Shown here piece after piece: positions 34,501 to 47,590 of a stretch of 64,000 nt of DNA. How positions within the stretch are numbered: position 1 is the first letter of the stretch; each line of letters begins with the position of its first letter. The notes under the pieces are model-generated. The model was not told where the DNA came from, did not search any database, and worked only from the letters and a program-made list of their open reading frames with translations. The position numbers were made by a program, and so were the translations under genes. Source of the stretch: Odiellus spinosus (lineage: Eukaryota; Arthropoda; Arachnida; Opiliones; Phalangiidae); the NCBI GenBank assembly GCA_963920705.1, contig OY987226.1:9116501-9180500 (forward strand). Direction: 5' to 3'.

Positions 34501-34783
34501 TTAAAGGGAAACTTTGAGCTAAAAAATATAACTTTTGAATTTAGTTCATCATCATCATGCCAAGTTCTTGGACATCAAACGGCACCCTATTCTCTTAATG
34601 TATTGTTAGGACATTACAAGCGCTGTTGAAGGCTGAAATAATTATGGTTGGCATGAATTAATTAATTTAAACACCAAACAATTTTCTAAAAATTGTTTGA
34701 AAATTCTCGAATACGTTTTTGGCATGGTGATTATAAAATAAATTCAAAAGCTGTTCCATTTCTAGCTCCAAGTTTCCCTTTAA
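34501..34783. mobile_element. TTAA-flanked AGGGAAACTT element
   Basis: Left end TTAA-AGGGAAACTTTGAGCTA, right end TAGCTCCAAGTTTCCCT-TTAA, with AACTTTTGAATTTA / TAAATTCAAAAG continuing the inverted repeat. A partial relative begins at 35529 (AGGGGAACTTGGAGCT, ATGGAACAGCTTTTGAAT) and shares the inner ACGTATTCGAGAATTTT. Confidence 0.7.
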
Positions 34784-36087
34784 TAATCTTAGTTTCCAAA
34801 GTTCTACCCTCTTCTTCACTTCCTTCCAAATAGGCTGCTTCTTGTATCTATTAAGATTATTGACTTTAGTAATGTTAGTTAAGATATTTCGACGATAATT
34901 AGATTCGCTAACGATACCTATTAAATTTAATATACAATAATATTAAAACTTGTGTCATTAAAAAATAAGTATTTTCCACATGACCGGTTCTAAATATAAT
35001 AAAATGTCAATTAATTTTTATAAGAATTTTAAAAATATTTTCAGCATAATGGTATCAAAGTTAATATAAGAGACTCGAAAACTCTAATTTTCAAAAATAT
35101 ATTAATTATTTGGGCTGTCACTAATTAATGTTTCTTTTTATTGAGAAGGCGTGTATTGAAATTTGAAATGATATCTTAATTATTTTATCGTTCCCAATTT
35201 ATTTTCTTTATTATGTAGACGATATCAACTTAATCCTTATCTTTAGCTATATTTTAAGAGTATCTTTTACAAGGGTGAAAGCTAAAGCGTATTTATACAC
35301 AATATTAAACCAAATATTAAATGAAGTAGTAACTGCCAACTCTCATTGAACACGAACTCCATCATATCTATATTTGAATATCCTGATTCACATGTAAAAA
35401 TCAAAGCAATATTTCAAATCCGATTAGAATTATGTCACCGGGTCAAATAAATTTGAAATTTTTTGAATCTTTTACAAATTATTAGCCCCTTTAAATATTA
35501 TTCTAAAGTGCTACCGACACGAATTTTACTTAAAGGGGAACTTGGAGCTCAAAATGGAACAGCTTTTGAATATATTTTCGGAACCACCATACCAAAAAAC
35601 GTATTCGAGAATTTTTTCGGAATTTTTAGACACAAGAGCTCGTCTTTGAAATTGGTTCAAATCATATTTTTTAAACGGTCTCTTATTGGCCTCAGCAATT
35701 CTGATTTCTCGAGAAAATTTACTCTGAAATTTCTTAGTTCTAAACAAATTTAGGCTTAGAGACTCCACTATACGAATTTGGCCATTTTTATGATTTTTTT
35801 TACCCTTAATTCAACAGTTCAAATCTATTAAAAATAACTTGATTTCAGAGTCTATTATTCTTTTAATGACTGATTAACTCGATAATTATATTATATGGGT
35901 TAATTAAAGGGTAGGGTTTAAAATCGAGTAACCCCAATTACTCCTGACCCAATCGTCTCGTAAAACAAAGCGGTTGAATCTTCTAAAATAGTATCAGATT
36001 GGGATTCTTAAATAATGGCAATTTTAAATCTTATAAAATGGGTTTCGAACTTTCTATGAAGGACAATATCTAATTGAAATAATTTTT

Positions 36088-36330
36088 TTAAAGGGAGAAT
36101 GTAACCTAACACCAAGTGATTTCTTTTTTTTTATCGATTCATTATCGTTTAAAATAGGCCTAGTCCATCTGTAAACAAATTACTAACAAATATTAAACTA
36201 GAAATAAATTTAAAACTTACCATCAAAATAGGCTTAGCTAGATTAATTTAGGTCCTGAACTACCCGTATAAGGACTAACAAACCAATGACATTGATCGAC
36301 GGCCCTTATATGGGGAATGCAGGATCACAA
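36088..36330. mobile_element. TTAA/AGGGAGAATG element copy 3 (right arm lost)
   Basis: Starts TTAA-AGGGAGAATGTAACC, carries the left arm (AATAGGCCTAGTCCATC, AATAGGCTTAGC) and the core CAATGACATTGATCGACGG, then stops near GGATCACAATTCAGAG. Confidence 0.65.
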
Positions 36331-37017
36331 TTCAGAGACAGTTTCAGAATGTTTAAAAAAAAAACACTTAATTTTCCTGTACACTTTCCCTTTAGTCACG
36401 TACTGTTTTGATTAATTAGAGACTGAAAGGAAGCAGCTAGGCCTAGAAGCGTTTGTACGTCTGCAAAATTTGTACAATACGATATCGACTCTATAACCAC
36501 AAGGGTGCTTCATGCTTTCTTATAAAAGTTGGTCAAGACCCTCGCGGCTAAAGAGTTATTAAAATAGAAATATATATGAAATATCACCTAAATCTCATTA
36601 TGTTCAACATGATCGATATAAATTAGGAGTTATTTTAGTTACTAGCTCTCTACAAATTAATTTAGCCAGCTAATTCTTCCGTGTTCTTAAAGGGATTGTG
36701 AAATGCAAAATAAAGTGGTTTATTTATCGAAGCACTACTTTTTAAAATAAAACATTCGGAAATGTCTCTGAATTGTGTAAAAAATTGGAAAAGATTGGCA
36801 TTCAATTAATAGGAGAACCTCCGACTTATCAAAAGACTCGCCCACCTTTGGCTTCGTAAAATATCCGTGACACTCGCTGTGGTACGCACGATTGTGCGCG
36901 TGAAAATAATCAAGAACGTGTAAGAGATTTAGCGCGATTCAAAGATTTTTCCGCAGCACCTGTCGCGGGGATTTTATTAAGCCAAATATGGGGCGTCTTT
37001 GATTAGACAATCAAGGT

Positions 37018-37309
37018 TTCTTTGCCTGGCAACAAGCGTTTTTATATTGATTCCGTATCGTTCAAATAGGCCTAATTAACATATTAGCAAAAACAATTTT
37101 TTTTTAACTTTCTCGAAAAGTTGGCTTAACAAGGATCCATGCAAAGTTTGATATGTCATCATTAAACAGTATTCGCCCAATCACGTAAGAAGAACTGACT
37201 GTTAAACGTTTAAAAGATGCTTAATGGTCGTCACGAATGTTAGAAATTGACAATAACGATCTGAAATTAATAGAAAATCACTTGATATCGTGTTTCATTC
37301 CGCCTTTAA
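37018..37309. mobile_element. TTAA/AGGGAGAATG element copy 4 (diverged)
   Basis: CAACAAGCGTTTTTATATTG and TCGTTCAAATAGGCCTAATT match the left arm; the right end reads GTTTCATTCCGCCT-TTAA. The left end is degraded and the interior is different from copy 1. Confidence 0.5.
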
Positions 37310-37825
37310 TGCTAGTGAAAGCTGTCTTGGGAAGGAGGAAGTGATTTTTGACATGCCATCAGTTTTTGGGATTTTTCAAAACTAGTGCGCTATTTTAAAA
37401 ATGTTGGCTCTTCAAAAAATGTAAAGACAACAATTCTGACTTTGCAAAAAGATTCTACTTACTTAAGAACAATGTAATTAATTTAAATATAATAAAAGTT
37501 GTAAATCCCAATTTCTTCTCTTTCTATCGTTCCAAATTTGCTATTTCTGCAGTATTTCCTCTACTCTATAGTGGTTAATCGAGATAATTTAAAAAAATTA
37601 GAATTTGATGATTAAATTTGACTTAAATTAACTGCTTTTAAATCCGCAATCAAGCAAATAATTAGATTTAAGTTAATATAATTTTTTTGCAAAGTTTCAA
37701 ATGTTGTCTTTTATTTTTTAAAGTGCCAACATTTTTTTGAAGAAAAAAAAACCCAAAAAATTATGACATATCAAAAACCACCAACTCATTTCCCAAGACG
37801 TTTTTCGCTAAACCTTAAGTTAAAA

Positions 37826-38162
37826 CAGAAGCCGATGAAACCCTCCTTTGAAGTCTATTACTCCCGGGTCTTGTCTACCCCTCTCTGTATGGGTTATTCT
37901 CAAAAGGCGCGATTCGTACGCCTCCTAACGGTAGATATTTTTGGAGCGGGAGCTCGTCGAGCGAATATCTCTAGCAGCCTTGGAGTTCGTCCAAAAAACG
38001 TCGTCGTTTGTGGAGAGAGAGAATTTCCAATTTTCCGTAGACAGGGGGGATGAAGTAGGACCCCTTCTAACTCGTAAAATTGGGAATTTTACCCATACAG
38101 AGAGGAGCGCTATGTGGAACATTAGAGTAGTAGACTTCAAAGGAGGGTTTCATCGGCTTCTG
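37826..38162 (+). mobile_element. CAGAAGCCGATG miniature transposon, copy 2
   Basis: 337 bp, same length as copies 1 and 4. Flanked by GTTAAAA on both sides (7-bp target duplication). Confidence 0.88.
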
Positions 38163-40139
38163 GTTAAAACATAGTTACAATTCCCTTTTTCTGGGCAGCC
38201 TTTCAATAAACCTATAAACCTTGGCATATTAATACATTATGCTAATCCTCATAGTCTTAAAAGTAGCAAACAAAATGCAAATTAACTTGTTGTAGTGAAG
38301 CAAATTCTGGGCTCATGCAGTGAAATGTTTTTCAAAAATTCAATGGGTGGAATATTTTAAGAATAACCGGATATGTTAAAAGTTTAAAAGTCTATTTGCA
38401 TCCCGTTTTGTAGAACGTATGTAATAGTTCTCCTTGGCGATAAATATAGAACAATTCCTAGTAAAAAATAAAGGTACTAGTTGATTATAATGTTTCTAGT
38501 GTGTAGTTGAATATTTTAACGCCAAAATTGCAAGATTTGGAACTCATTGTAGCGGTAAATTATAGCGTATTTTCATATATTTCCTTTTATAGATGGGCGC
38601 GAGATGATTCCTTTTATGTTTAATATAAAGCGTAAAGCTTTTGTTTTATATCGTTTTTAAGTTTGTTTTTTTTCAAATTTTATATCCCATTGTATAAAAA
38701 ACTTCCTTTTGGTGCTTTGTACGACGTTAAAAACCTACTGTTACCGGTTATTCCAATATTTCCATATAATGGGAGTATGTCAGTTTTAATAACTTACTAA
38801 TTTGAACTAATTAGGTAAATTAGATACGAATGGACAATATAAATGAACAAAATAAAAGTATTTCTACATAAGTTTTCATTTTAAAAGGTTATAAATTACA
38901 AACTGATTGATTATTACTGTAAAGTTTGAGATACAAATTCATTGATCTTGATTAAAATTGTATCTAAGGCAGTCCCTACGATTAAAAAAAGGCCATAAAT
39001 TTTGCTTTGTAAAATACCCCGGAACAGGTGCAGTGGGAAATTCTTGATTATTTACATCGCTGGGATTGTTTTTTTTTATTGAATGCAAATGTCCAAATCT
39101 TTTCCAACAATTCAGAGACATTTCCTGCGCCAACATATGTCGATTTTATTTATTTATATATTAGCAAAAGTCTATAATTTTATTCCATAAAAATGAATAA
39201 CGTCCCATAGCTTAATACTATCAGCAAAGGTCCTGATAAATGTACCGGTAGATTCTGATTCGAGACACTCTAGCGGCCGAAGTTGGTATAAATAATGAAA
39301 TCGGAAGCGCCACTCTTTGGAGAAATTCCGAAGATGGGGGGAAGAAAATATAGCCAAGAGCGGCCCGCCTAAATTCCGTCCCTCTCTCTCAACTCAAAAT
39401 ATCGAGGAAGAGTCCAAACCAGTCGAGCCAGACAGGGGTGATGGCTTTTTTGGACTATTTTTAAATGATGACGTAAAACTGGTGGTAGAGTTTTGATATT
39501 AGACGTAGAAAATTCAATTTTTTTCTCATCCTCCCTTTAAAGACGAGCAAGATTAATTTTTAAATATTGGTTTATTTCCCCTTGAAGCGATAGAGGAATT
39601 GTTTCATTCTTTTGGGCGCTCCCTTTTTACTTTAAACGGACGAACTTGAAATCAGTAATGACTAATGAGGTTTAAAAAAATATTTTCGAATTAGTTTAAA
39701 AAATAAATTTACCACGGCAAAAGGATAATATGAGAGAAAGAGTGGAACCAACGATAATTACGAGTAATTAAAAAAATATACTACATGGGTTGAGTTTAAA
39801 AGGAATATTGACAGACCAGGATAAAAAAAATATATATATTTGAAAGTTTTAAGGTAACTGTTTTCCTTTTAAAACTTTTTTTTTATACATTTAAAAGATT
39901 TTAAAAGCGACGGGTTCTTGAACCTGTCAGTTTTTTAAAGAGGTAGTTTTTTAACCGATTACTGTAGGACAAATGTCGAATTTTTTTACCTTATTTTACT
40001 CGCTTAAGTTTTAACTTTTTTTCTATTAGAAAAAAGGGAAAAAATGCGATAAGAACATTTGAAGGTTAAATCTTATGTTCTAGTTTTTTATCGTTCATTT
40101 GCAGTTACGTAATTACGTTGAATTAATTTGTATTCGGGT
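38163..40139. other. Gene-free AT-rich region
   Basis: No gene, transposon end or tandem repeat recognised; short frames near 38939 and 39172 have no support. Confidence 0.45.
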
Positions 40140-40458
40140 TTAAAGTGAGGCTGTTGCCATTTTTTTTTTGGATTATATTTTTAATTTAATCATACTATTA
40201 AAACGCCATATTCAAAATTTCATAACTCTGGGTTGACACGTACGTTCTTAAGAAACGTACTTTAAAATGAAAATGTTAAAAATATATAGATAATTTATTT
40301 ATTTATTTTCCCCCCATATATGACGTAGTTTATTTCTAAAATGTATTTTACGATCATTTTCATACGAATTAAGGTAGGACTTTCTGGATTAAGTACTTTT
40401 ACGAAAAAGACTGCGCGAAAGCAACCATATCACGTGTGAAAACGCGCGATAATCAAAC

Positions 40459-40756
40459 CAGAAACCGATGAAACCCTCCTTTGAAGTCTACTACTCCAAT
40501 GCTCCATATAGCGCTCCTCTCTGTATGGGTAAAATTCCCAATTTTACGAGTTAGAAGGGGTCCTACTTCATCCCCCCTGTCTACGGAAAATTGGAAATTC
40601 TCTCTCTCCACAAACGACGACGTTTTTTTGGACGAACTCCGAAAATATCTACCGTTAGGAGGCGTACCAATCGCGCTTTTTGAAACTAACCCATACAGAG
40701 AGGGGTAGACAAGACCCTGAGTAACAGACTTCAAAGGAGGGTTTCATCGGCTTCTG
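40459..40756 (-). mobile_element. CAGAAGCCGATG miniature transposon, copy 3 (inverted, internally deleted)
   Basis: 298 bp in the opposite orientation, flanked by ATCAAAC on both sides. About 40 bp of the interior are missing relative to the 337-bp copies. Confidence 0.85.
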
Positions 40757-42360
40757 ATCAAACTAATAGCAACGCTACCATAGTGATGACGTTTCATACA
40801 ATTTCGAATAAAATATAAAAAAGTAACATTTTATTGTCACTTTAAACCTTTTACGGTGAAAAAAAGTTGAACAAGTATTTAGTAGTCTTGTTATTTTCAA
40901 AGTTAATAACGCACGTCGCACGTTTCACGATGTAAAGACATCGAGTCTTTGTGATTTCCAGACTTTAAGCTTAATTGTGTGAATAAAAAACATTTTTTTT
41001 CCTCTTATTGAAAACTTAGAGAGACACTGACCCCGATTTAGATTCTATTATGATATTCTTTAAATCCAAATAAAAAATTACTAAACTACTTTTAGCCCAT
41101 ATAAAGTGTAACAAAATGTATAAATACGATTAAGCTTTGACTATTTCGCAAATTTTACTTGAAAGAAAAACAGATTAATATATATTTCCGAGGAGACAAG
41201 ACACTTATCAATCTCAGGTGTACAGAATATTTAAACTATTTGTACTATACCAAAGCTGAACACAAGAGTTGATTGGAGTTCAAAGTTCAAACTCAACTGC
41301 TCTGTTGTTTATTTTTCTGCAAAGATGATGAACCTAAACTTTCTTAGTTAAACGAGCTGTGCAGCAAAATTGAACTTGAATAAACGCATACATAGTTTTC
41401 ACTAAAGCGGGTTAAATAGCAGCCAATCGAGAGCACAAACTGAAACGGATAATGACTGACAGTTCAGTTTGGGTATTATTAAATTGATCCGTTCGGAACT
41501 GCGCTCACAATTAAGCTCCTGGCAAACCCTGCAATGAATAGAAGTCTGGGTAAGAGAGGTGGAAACTTCTATTGACAGTTTATTGAAAACTATGTAGATT
41601 TAAAGTCAAATCACGTCCTAGAAAGAAAGACATAATATAATTATATAATAATTACGTTACATAAAAAAAAATATAATTTTAAAAAAGTGGGTTTGGAGAC
41701 CGGAATTGGAAATTGATAAAAAAATTGTTTTCGTCTTAGAATTTTAAAAAAATTTGCTCTAGACAATGTGGGAACCTAGAACCTGATAATTAGGAATTTA
41801 TTTATTCATTGATGAGTTTTTAATGATGCACTATAGCGTAACCCAAAGCATTTTTTTAAGAATTTCGAACTTGGAAAAAAACCAAAAATTATAATTCCTT
41901 GTTTGTTTACTTAATAATAAATATGTTTCCGGTCCGTGTTTTGACGAGCTTGTTCCGCGTATTGAACTTTGAATACCATTTAAAGTGTAGCTATGACGTA
42001 TTTTTACATTTTCGGAATTATCTTAGAAAATTGGTTCATTTCTGCTATAGAAACATTACCGCGATATTGAAAAATAAATATTTAATTTATTTTGTAGAGA
42101 CTACAATTGATTCTCGCGCGTTCTGGCACGTGATAAGGTCGCTTTCGCGCAGTCTTTTTCATAAAAGTACTTTATCCAGAAAGTTGTAACTTTCGTACGA
42201 AAATTATCGTTAATTACATTACAGAAATAAACTACGTCATATATCAGAAAAAAATTACCTATAATTCTTTGAAATTTTAATTTGGAAGTTTCTTAAGAAC
42301 TTGTCAACCCAGAGGTGTATAATTTTGAATATGGCGTTTTAATGAAGATAAAAATATAAC

Positions 42361-42697
42361 CAGAAGCCGATGAAACCCTCCTTTGAAGTCTATTACTCCC
42401 AGGTCTTGTCTACCCCTCTCTGTATGGGTTAGTTTCAAAAAGCGCGATTCGTACGCCTCCTAACGGTAGATATTTTCAGAGCGGGAGTTCGTCGAGCGAA
42501 TATATCTAGCAGCCTTGGAGTTCGCCAAAAAAACGTCGTCGTTTGTGGAGAGAGAGAATATCCAATTTTCCGTAGACAGGGGGTATGAAGTAGGACCCCT
42601 CTGATCTCGTAAAATTGGGAATTTTACCCATACAGAGAGGAGCGCTATATGGAACATTAGAGTAGTAGACTTCAAAGGAGGGTTTCATAGGCTTCTG
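42361..42697 (+). mobile_element. CAGAAGCCGATG miniature transposon, copy 4
   Basis: 337 bp, flanked by ATATAAC on both sides. It sits in the right arm of the 40140-42744 element. Confidence 0.88.
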
Positions 42698-43460
42698 ATA
42701 TAACCCATATGCATTCGAAAAAAATTATGACAGCCTCACTTTAATTTAAAGATAATGTCATTAGTAAAGTATTTTTATTCTGAGGCTGAGGTTTTGCTTC
42801 TAGTGTTGTCAATATTTACATATTAGCCTCGTATTCAAGGATTTTATTAAAAAAGTTAATATCTACTAGGATTTGGCCCTAATTCAATATTATCTTGTAG
42901 GATGTGGGAATCGGTTGAAATTGTAAATGGGGTCAAAAAGCTATAAACTACACGCTAAAATCAGTTCATATTTTTCGATATTCTTTTATAATAAATACTA
43001 AATTCCTATTTTGTTTGTAAAAAAAATGATTTAATAATGAAATCGTCAACGTTTATTATAGAAATTATTATTAGTTAATCAATTAAAGTGAGGCTGTCAT
43101 CATTTTTCTTTTTCTTTTCGAATACCTGTGGAATAGTTTTATCATACTACTAACTAAACGTCATATTCATGACATTTTCAGCACCACGCTACGTCATGTC
43201 ATATAGTAGTGAAAGTAGGTAATTTCATTTCGTTTTCACAACCGTGCCCAAATAAAATCTATTTTGGGGTATATTTTTAACAATTGAATGCAGAGACAAA
43301 CAAATCTTTCAACAATATTTTTATGATTGATTAAGTTTAACTAGGCGTAAATTTCTTGAATCGCGTGAATCTCTTTTATTTTCTCCATAATTTCTCGTGA
43401 TCTAGTATCTTCAGTGTGTTTCAGTTGAAAACAGTTCTTGAGTTAATTAAAACAGTTCAC

Positions 43461-44035
43461 AATGAAATTGGTTCTGGAATCAATAAAATTGGTTATGGAA
43501 TCAATGAAAACGGTTCTCGAATCAATGAAAACGGTTCTCGAATCAATGAAAACGGTTCTCGAATCAACGAAATCGCTTCTCGAATCAATGAAATCGCTTC
43601 TCGAATCAATGAAATCGGATCTCGAATCAATGAAATCGGATCTCGAATCAATGAAATCGCTTCTCGAGTCAATGAAATCGGTTCTCGAGTCAATGAAATC
43701 GGATCTCGAATCAATGAAATCGGATCTCGAATCAATGAAATCGGTTCTCGAGTCAATGAAATCGGTTCTCGAATCAATGAAATTGGTTCTGCAATCAATG
43801 AAATCGGTTCTCGACTCAATGAAATCGGTTCTCGACTCGATGAAATCGGTTCTCGACTCGATGAAATCGGTTCTCGACTCGATGAAATCGGTTCTCGACT
43901 CGATGAAATCGGTTCTCGACTCGATGAAATCGGTTCTCGATTCGATGAAATCGGTTCTCGATTGGATGAAATCGGTTCTTAAATCAATAACAACGGTTTT
44001 CGAATCAATGAAATCGGTTCTCGAATTAATGAAAA
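43461..44035. repeat. 21-bp minisatellite, about 27 units
   Basis: Unit close to TCAATGAAATCGGTTCTCGAA with A/G variants. Because 21 is a multiple of three and the unit has few stops, frames stay open on both strands for up to about 210 codons (heptads such as ESMKSVL). There is no start context, splice site or flanking coding sequence, so I do not call a gene. Confidence 0.85.
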
Positions 44036-44660
44036 CACGCCGAAGTTTCTGTTTGAAATGGATTAAATGACTTAACAGAATCAAAATTGGTACATGACAT
44101 GGATATGGAGATTTAAAGACCGCAAAAAATTGAATGCCGTGAGACCGTGCGTGAGACTATTTTTAGAAAATAATAATATTAAAAGGGAATTTGTAACTAT
44201 TCGTGCGTCTCATAGGTGCGTGAACAATAAAATTATAGCTTATAAGTATATATAATTCCCTTTAAAAAGTGCGTTTCAGCTGTTCTCCTGTTCAAAAACA
44301 GTTTAACTAAAACTGTTTTTATACCTACCCGGTTTAACATTGTATATATTCACTGAGATTTATGTTTCATAGAACTAGAGTATCCTCGATATATAAATTG
44401 ACCTACAGATAATAAGTTTGTTATATGGTTTACATTATTTATATAAATCGTGAAAGGACCAGGAGGAAACCTGGTTTCAAAATGGCTAATTTAGTTAGAC
44501 CAGGGTTCATCCGTTTCTGGAAAAACTAATTTGAAATTTCCAAAGTTGGGTAAAGTTAGATAAAGTTAGTATACCGGCATGCATTGCCGGTAATCTAACT
44601 TTATTTACATTACCAATCATACTTAGAGATATAAATGTTTTCAAATGTAATCCGTCTGTA

Positions 44661-44976
44661 CAAGAATCCATTCAGGTTCCATAAGAATATGGGAGCATAG
44701 CTTTAGCCTCTGGTACCATCCTCCCAAACTTTGTAACAAAAGTTCGTCTGCCATTTTCGCAACATTTGTACGCTTAGATCTTTTTTCAGTCGGCTCCATT
44801 TTTATTACCCAAAATATTATGTCAAGGTCGTTAGTGGCGCGGGTTAATAATATATGTCAGGAGCGATTTACTTGAAAAATCGATTCGAAGCGGACGAACT
44901 TTTGCTACAAAGTTTGGGAGGATGGTTATTGAATCGCGGCCCTCCCATATTCTTATGGAACCTGAATGGATTCTTG
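44661..44976 (-). mobile_element. CAAGAATCC miniature transposon, copy 1 (7-bp target duplication)
   Basis: 316 bp with inverted ends CAAGAATCCATTCAGGTTCC / GGAACCTGAATGGATTCTTG, flanked by GTCTGTA on both sides. A second inner inverted pair is CCAAACTTTGTAACAAAAG / CTTTTGCTACAAAGTTTGG. Opposite orientation to the copy at 63361. Confidence 0.88.
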
Positions 44977-45574
44977 GTCTGTAACTACAAAATAATGGTG
45001 ACAGCGTCAATTTAATTCTACTACCCTTGAAATAAATTTAAAGCTTTAGGATAATGTATGGGGGGGGGGGGCGAAGTCGCATAAATTACCATAATGTTAA
45101 TGAACCGTTTTTCCCTTTCACACGCTCGTTCTACTTAACATAGTTGCCGTCGTCTAAGACAGCTGCGCGATCTGACTCACTGAACCTACTAATGTTTATC
45201 GTATAATTTAAATCCTTCGTAAAAAATAATAATAGTAATAATTGTAATAATAATAATAAATATAGGTTTAATTCAATCATTATCGGCATATGAAAATAAG
45301 CACACCGTTAAGGAATTAAAATTTAATTAACTTTCCTACTAGGAAAATCATTTAGTAAAAAATTTTAAATTTACAAAACTCTTTTCCTCAAGCATTATCG
45401 AGCTTTCTTTTGAAGATAACTTAAAAAAATAAATAAACAAAAACGCGCTAATATATTTACAATTTTTTCAAAATTTAAACTTTGTGCCTAAATTTAACGT
45501 GAACTTACTGAAATTAATGTTTATTTCACGCTTCTTTAATCCCTGATTATTCCCAAATTTGACAAAATTTGCAT

Positions 45575-46590
45575 TACCAGTAATTAATTTAATTATAAAT
45601 AATAAATTTAATTTAATTATAAATAATAAATTTAATTTAATTATAAATAATAAATTTAATTTAATTATAAATAATAAATTTAATTTAATTATAAATAATA
45701 AATTTAATTTAATTATAAATAATAAATTTAATTTAATTATAAATAATAAATTTAATTTAATTATAAATAATAAATTTAATTTAATTATAAATAATAAATT
45801 TAATTTAATTATAAATAATAAATTCCATTTAATTATAAATAATAAATTTCATTTAATTATAAATAATAAATTTCATTTAATTATAAATAATAAATTTCAT
45901 TTAATTATAAATAATAAATTTCATTTAATTATAAATAATAAATTTCATTTAATTATAAATAATAAATTTCATTTAATTATAAATAATCATAAAATTCATT
46001 TAATTATAAATAATCATAAAATTCATTTAACTATAATCATAAAATTCATTTAACTATAATCATAAAGGTCGTTTTGTTATAATCATAAAATGCGTTTAGT
46101 TATAATCACAACTTGCGTTTAGTTATAATCATAAAATTCGTTTATAAATAATCATAACATTAGTTTATTTATAAATAATCATAACATTAGTTTATTTATA
46201 AATAATCATAAAATTCGTTTAATTATAAATAATCATAAAATTCGTTTATTTATGAATAATCATAAAATTCGTTTATTTATGAATAATCATAAAATTCGTT
46301 TAATTATAAATAATCATAAAATTCGTTTATTTATAAATAATCATAAAATTCGTTTATTTATAAATAATCATAAAATTCGTTTAATTGTAAATAATCATAA
46401 AATTCGTTTAATTATATATAATCATAAAATTCGTTTAAAAATATATAATCATAAAATTCGTTTAAAAATATATAATCATAAAATTCGTTTAAAAATATAT
46501 AATCATAAAATTCGTTTAAAAATATATAATCATAAAATTCGTTTAAAAATATTTTATCATAAAATTCGTTTAATTATAAATAATATAATT
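45575..46590. repeat. AT-rich minisatellite changing from 24-bp to 27-bp units
   Basis: About 16 units of TAATTTAATTATAAATAATAAAT (24 bp) turn gradually into 27-bp units containing ATCATAAAATTCGTTTA. Both unit lengths are multiples of three, so long frames (NKFNLIIN, NHKIRLFIN) appear but are by-products. Confidence 0.85.
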
Positions 46591-47204
46591 ATTTATGAAA
46601 TATGCGGTAATATGAATAAGTTTAATTTCGAATTAGTTTCTAAAATTCAAATTTCGATTTTAGATAATTTTGTGGCGAGGATTTTGTGGATTAGAAATAT
46701 AATTTAAATAAAAGCTTCTTTAAAATACACTCCCTCTTTAAGAAAAAGTCAGTAAACATTTACAAAACGAGGGAAATTAATTTTTTTTCATCGTCAAAAA
46801 ACATCTTAAAGGATATTTCTCCGTATCAAATTTTCTTGGAACGTAAAAATAAAACTAAAAATTCAGATTACCACGGCAATTTGACATAGTTTCACTACTT
46901 TTAGTGCGGGACGTGTTTTCCTTTTAAGAAAATTGAAAAGAGTCTGACTCTCTTTTTTTTTTTTTACATAACAAGTTTTGATAGACAGATCACGCAGAAG
47001 ATTTGAAATAAACTCAATCCTTTAGACGATTGGTACATTACAACACAAGAGGGAAACATTTACTTTCAAATTTTATCGAAACGTGCATTACATTTGTTAG
47101 TTATCTTATCGTCATTATTTTGCCTAATGGATAGAAACTGTGTCTATTTAAGGAGTACTTAGAGAAGCTAATTAGATTTTTATTTATATTTTTTATAAGC
47201 GATA

Positions 47205-47590
47205 TTAAAGGGAGAATGCAACCTAACAACAAGCGTTTTTTATCGATTCTTTATCGTTTAAATAGGCCTAATCCACCAGTAAATAAAATTACAAACAAAT
47301 ATTAAACTAGAAATAAATTTAAAACTTACCATCAAAATAGGCTTAGCTGGATTCGTGGTGATTTCAAATTTCTTCGCATTGATGAGTCAGTAGCCAATAA
47401 GCAAAAGCCCGTCATTAAGGCGAGATCTCCACTAGACTTCCAATAACATTCGATTGGTGAAGAAATTCAGGATATCCATGAATCCCGCTAAGCCTATTTT
47501 CCGTTTAAGTTTTAAATTTATTTCTAGTTTAATATTTGTTTTGTAATTTTCTTTACTGGTGGATTAGGCCTATTTAAACGATAAGGAATC
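47205..47590. mobile_element. TTAA/AGGGAGAATG element copy 5 with a different core
   Basis: Left end TTAA-AGGGAGAATGCAACC and both arms (AAATAGGCCTAATCCACCAG ... TGGTGGATTAGGCCTATTTA) are well conserved. The central part (CGTGGTGATTTCAAATTTC ... ATTCAGGATATCCATGAATC) is unlike copies 1-3. The outermost right end is lost near GATAAGGAATC. Confidence 0.75.

Larger units (their letters stand above)
40140..42744. mobile_element. 2.6-kb element with long inverted arms, TTAA/AGTGAGGCTGT ends
   Basis: Left end TTAA-AGTGAGGCTGTTGCC; right end GACAGCCTCACT-TTAA. About 300 bases of each arm match in reverse (ATTAAAACGCCATATTCAAA, TATGACGTAGTTTATTTCT, AAAGACTGCGCGAAAGC). Each arm carries one CAGAAGCCGATG element at a different site. 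No transposase is visible in the middle. A further single end of this family is at 43083 (TTAA-AGTGAGGCTGTCATC). Confidence 0.6.

Noticed and set aside
43443..44084. Repeat frames of 188-213 codons on both strands
   Set aside because: Open only because a stop-free 21-bp unit is a multiple of three; no upstream or downstream coding sequence.
45559..46707. Asn/Ile/Lys-rich frames of 164 and 151 codons
   Set aside because: AT-rich minisatellite with 24- and 27-bp units; extreme composition and no gene structure.
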